From: JAPLFM01 sp964650885
GTDB taxonomy: Bacteria > Bacteroidota > Ignavibacteria > Kapaibacteriales > UBA2268
DNA length: 19,886 bases
Direction of reading: 5' to 3'
Assembly (NCBI GenBank): GCA_964650885.1
Contig: CAZYXG010000048.1
Coordinates: 1 to 19,886, forward strand
Position numbers and translations under genes: made by a program. The first letter of the stretch is position 1; every line of letters starts with the position of its first letter. The notes beneath the pieces are model-generated. The model did no database searches. It had not been told where the DNA came from and saw only the letters and a list, made by a program, of their open reading frames with translations. Below, piece after piece: positions 15,053 to 19,886 of the stretch.

Positions 15053-16168
15053 TCACTCACTTTTATAAGCATTGAAATCTAATAACTTATTGCCGAAATT
15101 TTTCCAGCTTAAATTTTTCTTGAAATTTTGGATAGCGGTTTGGAAATCATATTTTGATTTATAGCTTTCTTCTATAGCCAAGGCAATTGAATGAGGTGAA
15201 ACCTCCTCTGATATTATACCTGTATCTGCTATAATTTCTTTCAGTCCACCAACATTGGTAGCAACAAGAGGCACATCAAAATGGTGGCTTATTCCAACAA
15301 TTCCCGATTGAGTGGCAGAATAATAAGGCAACACACAAACATCGGTAGCTGAAAACAGAGCGGGTACTTCATCATCGGAGATATAACGAACAAAATGATG
15401 AATCCTACTGTCTAAGTTTAAATCTCGAATTTGTTTTTTGTATTTATCGAAACTGCCATAGACTTCTCCAGCAATTATTAACTCATATTCTTCATCAAGA
15501 TAAGTCATAGCATCAATTAGTAAATCCAGTCCTTTGTAATCTCTAATGAAGCCAAAAAAGAGCAATAGCTTTTTATTTAGTGGCAGATTAAGTTGATTCC
15601 TAGCTTCCACTTTTTCCATTTTCTCACCGAAGTGATCATAAAGTGGATGAGTAAGTACTTGGAATTTTGCATCTGGTTTAATAGAAAGCAAATCATTCTT
15701 CACATTTTGGCTCATTGCCACGAAAAAATCGTTCTTATCTAAAAAATAATCAATCAATTGCATATCGCCAATTCGCTTTTCATGGGGAATTACATTATCC
15801 AAAATCGTAATATTCTTAGTACCAGTTTTTCTAATGCTTTTGAGTACTGTCCCTAAAGATGGAGCAAAAAAGGGCATCCAAAATTTAGTGATACAGACTT
15901 CTGCTCCAAATTCTTTTATGGCTTTTGCTGTCGAAAAATATGTAAATGGATTAATCGTATCAAGTAATCTATCATTTTCAATTTTTTCTACTTTGTCATC
16001 GGCAGTAACATACTGGCTAGACCCAGGAAAAAGTAAATCTGGATACTGCCTTTTGAAATTAAAAGCTTTCATCTCATTTTCCTTTTTTAAAGCTTGGAAA
16101 AGTGAGGCATTAAATTGTGCTATACCACCACGAAATGGGTAGAAAGTTGATAGATATGCTATTTTCAT
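15053..16168 (-). CDS. Glycosyltransferase family 4 (GT-B fold)
   Basis: A 371-residue cytoplasmic sugar transferase. The N-terminal Rossmann domain opens with KIAYLSTFYPFRGGIAQF (2-19), a GT4 acceptor-side glycine loop. The C-terminal domain has LLLFFGFIRDYKGLDLLI (201-218) and the donor site PYYSATQSGIVGISHHFDVPLVATNVGGLKE (281-311 region). The usual E-x7-E acidic pair reads S/Q-x-G-I-V there, as in other Bacteroidota GT4 proteins with the YYSATQSG signature. The donor is probably a nucleotide-activated hexose, and the acceptor is unknown. It is divergent from a SAM methyltransferase, 67 bases away, with facing promoter elements, so both may modify the same glycan. The ATG at 16168 is preceded by a TAATTTTG element. 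Confidence 0.85.
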   Translation of the reverse strand: MKIAYLSTFYPFRGGIAQFNASLFQALKKENEMKAFNFKRQYPDLLFPGSSQYVTADDKVEKIENDRLLDTINPFTYFSTAKAIKEFGAEVCITKFWMPFFAPSLGTVLKSIRKTGTKNITILDNVIPHEKRIGDMQLIDYFLDKNDFFVAMSQNVKNDLLSIKPDAKFQVLTHPLYDHFGEKMEKVEARNQLNLPLNKKLLLFFGFIRDYKGLDLLIDAMTYLDEEYELIIAGEVYGSFDKYKKQIRDLNLDSRIHHFVRYISDDEVPALFSATDVCVLPYYSATQSGIVGISHHFDVPLVATNVGGLKEIIADTGIISEEVSPHSIALAIEESYKSKYDFQTAIQNFKKNLSWKNFGNKLLDFNAYKSE

Positions 16169-16180
16169 TAATCTATTTTG

Positions 16181-16188
16181 TAATTTTG
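16181..16188 (+). promoter_or_regulatory. -7 promoter element for the methyltransferase gene
   Basis: TAATTTTG matches TAnnTTTG, 47 bases before the ATG at 16236. No convincing -33 element was found. Confidence 0.45.
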
Positions 16189-16196
16189 TGATTAAA

Positions 16197-16204
16197 CAAA
16201 ATTA
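16197..16204 (-). promoter_or_regulatory. -7 promoter element for the GT4 gene
   Basis: The minus strand reads TAATTTTG here, 28 bases before the ATG at 16168. It lies only 8 bases from the opposite-facing TAATTTTG at 16181-16188, so the two polymerases would compete for the same site. Confidence 0.45.
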
Positions 16205-16235
16205 AAACCAAAAAATAGATAATTAATAAGAAATT

Positions 16236-17048
16236 ATGACTGACTTCTACAAAAAAATAATGGACAGCTCGGAAATCACCGAAAATGACAAATACTATTG
16301 GGGGTATATGTATGGTTTGGGAGTGGAAACAGTAGTTCCTTACTTGAAAAAATTGGGTGCTTTTAAAAAAGGAGATTCAGTAGCTGAAATTGGCTCTGCC
16401 GAAGGGGGAGTACTGGCTGCATTTGTAGAAGAAGGTGCTAACGATGCACTTGGTACTGACATTTCTATTTCACGTTTGGAAATGGGTGACAAAATTGCAA
16501 AACTTGGCGGACTTAAAATTGAGTTCACGAGCCACGATATTCTTACGCAAGAACCAAGAGCTGATTGGAAAAATGCTTATGACTTGGTTTTGCTTAGAGA
16601 TGTGATTGAACATTTGGATGACACTGCACTTGCTTTGAAAAACATAAAAAACATAATGAAGCCAGGCGGCTTTTTATTTGTTTCGTTTCCTCCTTATTAT
16701 TCTCCTTTTGGTGGACACCAACACACTATTGGCAATGGAAAGGGTATGTATCCTTATGTGCATATTCTCCCAGATTCGCTTTTCTATTCATTTTTGAAAG
16801 GCGGAAGAGAAAATGATATTTGGGAAGTTAAACGATTGCAAGATATTAAACTTACTCCTAAAAAATTTCTTAAAGCAACGGCAGAAGCTGGTTTTGAAGT
16901 ATTCCAATCGGATTATTATTTCATTCGTCCAGTTTTCAAAATGAAATTTGGTTTGCCAACTGTGAAAACCACAGCACTTGCGAAAGCAATTCCATTTGTA
17001 CGAAACTACCTTAGCTTGGAAGCTTGCTATATATTGCGAAAAGTATAA
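16236..17048 (+). CDS. Class I SAM-dependent methyltransferase
   Basis: A 270-residue Rossmann-fold methyltransferase (Methyltransf_11/23-like). Motif I is VAEIGSAEGG (49-58), binding SAM. GTDIS (73-77) ends beta-2 with the acidic ribose contact. YDLVLLRDVIEHLDD (115-129) is motif II/post-II, and MKPGGFLFVSFPPYYSPFGGHQH (141-163 region) is motif III with a His-rich loop near the acceptor site. A C-terminal region rich in aromatic and basic residues (about 180-270) is less conserved and may bind the substrate. Similar proteins occur in glycan clusters, and divergence from the GT4 gene fits a lipid- or polysaccharide-modifying role, but the acceptor is unknown. A 60-base spacer with a hairpin precedes the next gene. 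Confidence 0.82.
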   Translation: MTDFYKKIMDSSEITENDKYYWGYMYGLGVETVVPYLKKLGAFKKGDSVAEIGSAEGGVLAAFVEEGANDALGTDISISRLEMGDKIAKLGGLKIEFTSHDILTQEPRADWKNAYDLVLLRDVIEHLDDTALALKNIKNIMKPGGFLFVSFPPYYSPFGGHQHTIGNGKGMYPYVHILPDSLFYSFLKGGRENDIWEVKRLQDIKLTPKKFLKATAEAGFEVFQSDYYFIRPVFKMKFGLPTVKTTALAKAIPFVRNYLSLEACYILRKV

Positions 17049-17087
17049 ATAAAGATTAAGTAATTACGGCACAATCTTTGAAGGTAG

Positions 17088-17111
17088 CATAACTATAAAA
17101 ACATAGTTATG
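17088..17111 (+). promoter_or_regulatory. Hairpin or operator palindrome overlapping the LytR_C start codon
   Basis: CATAACTAT (17088-17096) and ATAGTTATG (17103-17111) are a perfect 9-bp inverted repeat with an AAAAAC spacer. The right arm ends in the ATG of the downstream gene, so in RNA the start codon would be paired. The A+T-rich stem is weak. It could equally be a DNA-binding operator. Confidence 0.55.
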
Positions 17112-17555
17112 AAAAATAAAAGATTCTCAAATATTGTACTAAATAGCTTATTGATAAGCTGCATTGTGATTACATTGCTTCTTTCGTTATCTCTTTATTC
17201 CAGAGTGGTGCTTTTCAAACCAGTAGATACTGAAATAGAAGATGCCAAACATACTAAGCAAGAGGTAATTCAAGTTGCTATAATTAATGCTTGTGGCGAA
17301 AAAGGCATTGCAGCCAAAGCCCAAAAGTTTATGCGTAGTCTTGGCTATGACGTAGTGGAAACTGGTAATTCCAATGAAAAACTTGCCAGCTCTATTGTTA
17401 TTGACAGACTTGGTGACAAAAAGTCAGCTTTCAAAGTGGCTTATGCTTTGGGCATCAACGAAAACCAAATCAGCAAGCATATAGATTCGACTTTGTTTCT
17501 TCGTGCCACTATCATAATTGGGAAAGACTATAAAACTCTTAAGCCATTTAATTAG
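17109..17555 (+). CDS. Membrane-anchored LytR_C-domain protein
   Basis: 148 residues. A short basic N-terminus and one membrane helix (about 8-30) place the rest outside the cytoplasm. Residues 53-148 match the LytR C-terminal domain: VAIINACGEKGIAAKA (56-71), LGYDVVETGNS (78-88), SIVIDRLG (95-102), a helix with AYALGI, and a final IIIGKDY (135-141). In Gram-positives this domain follows the LytR-CpsA-Psr ligase that attaches glycopolymers to peptidoglycan. Here it stands alone without the catalytic LCP domain, so a peptidoglycan or glycan-binding role is inferred. It precedes rsfS by 87 bases, an arrangement I believe recurs in Chlorobi/Ignavibacteria-type genomes. Its start codon lies in a perfect inverted repeat (17088-17111). 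Confidence 0.8.
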   Translation: MKNKRFSNIVLNSLLISCIVITLLLSLSLYSRVVLFKPVDTEIEDAKHTKQEVIQVAIINACGEKGIAAKAQKFMRSLGYDVVETGNSNEKLASSIVIDRLGDKKSAFKVAYALGINENQISKHIDSTLFLRATIIIGKDYKTLKPFN

Positions 17556-17605
17556 AAATATTAACCTGATTATTAATAATCTTTCAATTTCTCCCGAAAT
17601 TATGG

Positions 17606-17613
17606 TAATTTTG
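17606..17613 (+). promoter_or_regulatory. -7 promoter element for rsfS-argS
   Basis: TAATTTTG fits TAnnTTTG in the 87-base spacer between the LytR_C gene and rsfS, about 29 bases before the GTG start. It suggests rsfS-argS can be transcribed independently. Confidence 0.4.
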
Positions 17614-17642
17614 TAGATTACAATATTAATAAATGGAAAATA

Positions 17643-18074
17643 GTGCCAGAAGAACTACAAAGTCTAACCGAATCCCAAAAGTTAACAATCCTATGTGCTC
17701 AATTAGCTGACGATAAATTAGCTAGTAATGTGTTCGTTTTAGATTTAAGAAAACTAGATTCAGCACCATCTGAATACTTTGTTATTGCTAGTTGCGACTC
17801 AGTAAATCAAGTACATGCTATTGTTAGTTTGATTTTAGAAAATTGCACAAAATACCAGTTAGTGAAACCAAAAATAGAAGGTTACGAAGCTGGAGAATGG
17901 GTGATTTTAGATTTCTTCGATGTGGTAATACATCTTATGCTTGCTGAAAACCGTAACTTCTATAAAATCGAGAAACTTTGGGGCGATTCAGAAATGTACA
18001 CAATTGATACAGAAGGCGATATGCACCCAATCGAATTAGCTAAAGCTGTTGAAATTTACAACCTAGAACAGTAA
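17643..18074 (+). CDS. rsfS: Ribosome silencing factor RsfS (Iojap family)
   Basis: A 143-residue protein that binds uL14 on the large subunit and blocks subunit joining under nutrient limitation. Family marks are VFVLDLRKL (30-38), YFVIASCDSVNQVHAI (45-60), EGYEAGEWVILDFFDVVIHLM (79-99) and NFYKIEKLWGD (105-115). It lacks a partner domain, as is normal. The start is GTG at 17643. An ATG at 17633 is out of frame and hits a stop after about 25 codons, and no in-frame ATG lies upstream before the preceding gene. argS follows 6 bases after the stop, so the two are probably one operon. In most Bacteroidia rsfS is beside ftsH instead. Confidence 0.9.
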   Translation: MPEELQSLTESQKLTILCAQLADDKLASNVFVLDLRKLDSAPSEYFVIASCDSVNQVHAIVSLILENCTKYQLVKPKIEGYEAGEWVILDFFDVVIHLMLAENRNFYKIEKLWGDSEMYTIDTEGDMHPIELAKAVEIYNLEQ

Positions 18075-18080
18075 TTGAAA

Positions 18081-19727
18081 ATGAACCAGTCTGATTACCT
18101 TAAAAGTGTTTTTGCTGAGACACTCCAGAAAATTGGAGTGCCCGATGGCATAGAAAGTCTTAAATTTGAGACTCCTAAAAATGTAGAACACGGCGATATG
18201 GCTACAAATATTGCTATGCAACTTGCGAAACCTATGCGTCAAGCTCCTGCTGCAATTGCTCAAAAAATTATTGATAATTTGGAATTTGATAGTAATATTA
18301 TCATCGATGTGAACATTGCTGGTGCTGGTTTTATCAATGTTAAATTCAGCAACCAATTCTATATTGATGCACTTAAAAATATTACTCTTGCCCAAACAGA
18401 GTATGGAAAAGCAGAACAAGGCAAGGGAATTAAAGTTAATATAGAATATGTAAGTGCCAATCCAACTGGATTGCTTCATTTGGGACACGGCAGAAATGCA
18501 GCTATTGGAGATACTGTCGCTAATTTATATAATTGGCTTGGCTATGATGTAACTCGTGAGTACTATTTCAATAATGCTGGCAACCAAATGAATAATCTTG
18601 CATTATCTATTCATGCAAGATATATGCAACAGCTTGGTAATCCCGATTTTGAACTTCCTGAAAATGCTTACCACGGTGAATATATTAAAACAATTGCTCA
18701 AGAAGTGATTGATAAATATGGTGATAAGTTTAAAGCGGCTACAAAAGAAGATTTAGAATTCCTGAAAGTGGTAGGCGAGAAATGGAATTTCGCTAAAATA
18801 AAAGAAACTATGGACAAAATGAACGTCCACCAAGACGTTTATTTCAATGAAGACTCACTTTATAAAGATGGCAAAATTAAAGCCGTAGTTGCTAAATTCA
18901 GAGAGCAAAACTTAGCTTACGATAAAGACGGAGCTACTTGGCTTAAACTCAGTGAAATGGGTCAGGAGCAAGATAAAGTAATTATCAAAACTTCTGGCGA
19001 ACCAACTTATCGTTTGCCCGATATAGCTTACCATGCTGAAAAGTACGAACGTGGTTTTGATATTATCATTGATGTATTTGGTTCTGACCATATTGCTACT
19101 ATTCCAGATGTAATGTCGGGAGTTCAGTACTTAGGCTATGACAAAAGTAAAATAAAAGTTTTGCTATATCAGTTCGTAACACTTACAGAAAATGGCGAAC
19201 AAGTTAAAATGTCTAAAAGAACTGGCAAAAGCTATACTTTAGATGAATTACTTGATGAAGTTGGCGAAGATGTGGTTAGGTTCTTTTTAATAATGAGAAA
19301 TATTACAACTCATTTGGAATTTGACTTAGCTTTGGCAAAAGAGCAAAGCGATAAAAACCCTGTTTTCTACTTGCAATATGCACACGCTAGGATTTGCTCT
19401 GTGCTGGACAATGCAAGAGCCAAAGGAACTGATTATAAAGATGCGAATTTGAATTTACTTCAACACGAAAAAGAAATCACTTTGATTAAATCTATACTTA
19501 GATTCCCTGATGTTATTAAGCTTTCTGCTGATAGATTTGAGCCACATACTTTATGTGAATATTTAAAAAGCATAGCTTCGGATTTCCATAATTTCTACCA
19601 CGATTGCAGAATTTTGGCAGACGATGAGGAACTATCCAAAGCAAGACTTTATTTGAGCGTGATCACTAAATATGTGATGAAAAATGGTTTAACCATTTTA
19701 GGAATCACAGCACCAGAGAAAATGTAA
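18081..19727 (+). CDS. argS: Arginyl-tRNA synthetase
   Basis: 548 residues from the ATG at 18081; the TTG at 18075, six bases upstream, is not needed. This class Ia synthetase charges tRNA-Arg. The N-terminal Arg-S additional domain (about 1-115) contains HGDMATNIAMQLAK (37-50). The catalytic core starts with SANPTGLLHLGHGRNA (126-141), whose HLGH is the HIGH motif, and contains YYFNNAGNQM (161-170) and the KMSK loop, KMSKRTG (376-382). The anticodon-binding DALR domain (about 427-548) opens with NPVFYLQYAHARI and closes at LGITAPEKM. All expected parts are present and the length is usual. It follows rsfS closely and precedes tRNA-Ser, which is probably read through from the same promoter or its own. 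Confidence 0.95.
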   Translation: MNQSDYLKSVFAETLQKIGVPDGIESLKFETPKNVEHGDMATNIAMQLAKPMRQAPAAIAQKIIDNLEFDSNIIIDVNIAGAGFINVKFSNQFYIDALKNITLAQTEYGKAEQGKGIKVNIEYVSANPTGLLHLGHGRNAAIGDTVANLYNWLGYDVTREYYFNNAGNQMNNLALSIHARYMQQLGNPDFELPENAYHGEYIKTIAQEVIDKYGDKFKAATKEDLEFLKVVGEKWNFAKIKETMDKMNVHQDVYFNEDSLYKDGKIKAVVAKFREQNLAYDKDGATWLKLSEMGQEQDKVIIKTSGEPTYRLPDIAYHAEKYERGFDIIIDVFGSDHIATIPDVMSGVQYLGYDKSKIKVLLYQFVTLTENGEQVKMSKRTGKSYTLDELLDEVGEDVVRFFLIMRNITTHLEFDLALAKEQSDKNPVFYLQYAHARICSVLDNARAKGTDYKDANLNLLQHEKEITLIKSILRFPDVIKLSADRFEPHTLCEYLKSIASDFHNFYHDCRILADDEELSKARLYLSVITKYVMKNGLTILGITAPEKM

Positions 19728-19747
19728 TAGCAATTCAATTGAAATCT

Positions 19748-19832
19748 GGAGAGGTGCAAGAGTGGCTGAATTGGCACGCTTGGAAAGCGTGTATACGGTA
19801 ACGTATCGAGGGTTCGAACCCCTCTCTCTCTA
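19748..19832 (+). tRNA. tRNA-Ser(GGA)
   Basis: Class II tRNA of 85 nt including discriminator. Acceptor arms are GGAGAGG (19748-19754) and TCTCTCT (19825-19831), with G-U at both ends of the stem. The D arm contains AGTGGCTGAATTGG. Anticodon stem CACGC/GCGTG (19775-19779, 19787-19791) encloses loop TTGGAAA, anticodon GGA (19782-19784), reading UCC and UCU. The long variable arm is ATACG-GTAA-CGTAT (19793-19806). The T arm is GAGGG-TTCGAAC-CCCTC (19808-19824). The discriminator (19832) reads A rather than the usual G of bacterial tRNA-Ser, and CCA is not encoded (CTG follows). Confidence 0.95.
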
Positions 19833-19846
19833 CTGAATAATCTAAT

Positions 19847-19885
19847 AAAAAAGACAAGTTTTGTTAAAAAGACTTGTCTTTTTTA
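19847..19885 (+). terminator. Rho-independent terminator after tRNA-Ser
   Basis: AAAAAAGACAAGT (19847-19859) pairs with ACTTGTCTTTTTT (19872-19884) around a 12-base loop and continues into a T run ending at 19885, 15 bases after the tRNA. The A run before the stem would allow some function on the minus strand as well. Confidence 0.85.
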
Positions 19886-19886
19886 T

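Noticed and set aside
17633..17710. ATG at 17633 as start of rsfS
   Set aside because: It is out of frame with the Iojap domain and meets TGA after about 25 codons. The GTG at 17643 is in frame.
18063..18488. Minus-strand frame opposite the rsfS end and argS start
   Set aside because: It is a shadow of argS, whose motifs and length are complete. The product has no recognisable features.

Overview
The window is about two-thirds A+T and tightly packed. It looks like a chromosomal segment of an FCB-group bacterium: Bacteroidota, or a deep Chlorobi/Ignavibacteria/Kapabacteria-type relative. Supporting signs are several TAnnTTTG promoter elements (the Bacteroidota -7 consensus) upstream of genes, the near absence of Shine-Dalgarno sites, a Bacteroidota-style RHS C-terminus, a lipoprotein joining WD40-like (PD40) repeats to an OmpA-like end, and a ComEC without a full metallo-beta-lactamase domain. 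rsfS sits between a LytR_C gene and argS rather than beside ftsH, which points away from ordinary Bacteroidia, but the phylum call remains an inference.

Layout. Positions 2-88 hold the last codons of an RHS-type protein, followed by about 380 bases of gene-free sequence with short direct repeats. Next, on the minus strand, come a CoA-transferase (471-1775), a YghO-like acetyltransferase (1842-2972) and a tiny secreted Lys/Ala/Glu-repeat protein (3063-3266), with clear hairpin terminators after the last two. lysA (3466-4692, plus) converges on a vanadium haloperoxidase-like lipoprotein (4757-6178, minus) across a shared bidirectional terminator. Further minus-strand genes are a Wzy/WaaL-like membrane protein (6270-7685), a short-chain L-threonine dehydrogenase (7687-8634) and the PD40/OmpA-like lipoprotein (8708-10453).

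From 10536 to 14178 there is a plus-strand run alr-comEC-pgeF, with a 6-base gap and then an 8-base overlap. It meets a minus-strand enoyl-CoA hydratase (14180-14950). A GT4 glycosyltransferase (minus) and a SAM methyltransferase (plus) are divergent and start from facing promoter elements. The window ends with LytR_C protein, rsfS, argS, tRNA-Ser(GGA) and a terminator.

Functional themes. Cell-wall precursor supply is represented by lysA (meso-diaminopimelate to lysine) and alr (D-alanine). Envelope and glycan functions are represented by the Wzy-like protein, GT4, the methyltransferase, PD40/OmpA-like and LytR_C genes. Acyl-CoA and amino-acid metabolism is represented by the CoA-transferase, the LiuC-like hydratase and threonine dehydrogenase. 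Translation is represented by RsfS, ArgS and tRNA-Ser. I found no CRISPR array, prophage, insertion sequence or defence system. The most unusual material is the decayed RHS end with its repeats, the hairpin over the LytR_C start codon, the Lys-rich secreted peptide and the complete vanadate site of the haloperoxidase-like lipoprotein. I do not see a convincing undescribed multi-gene system.
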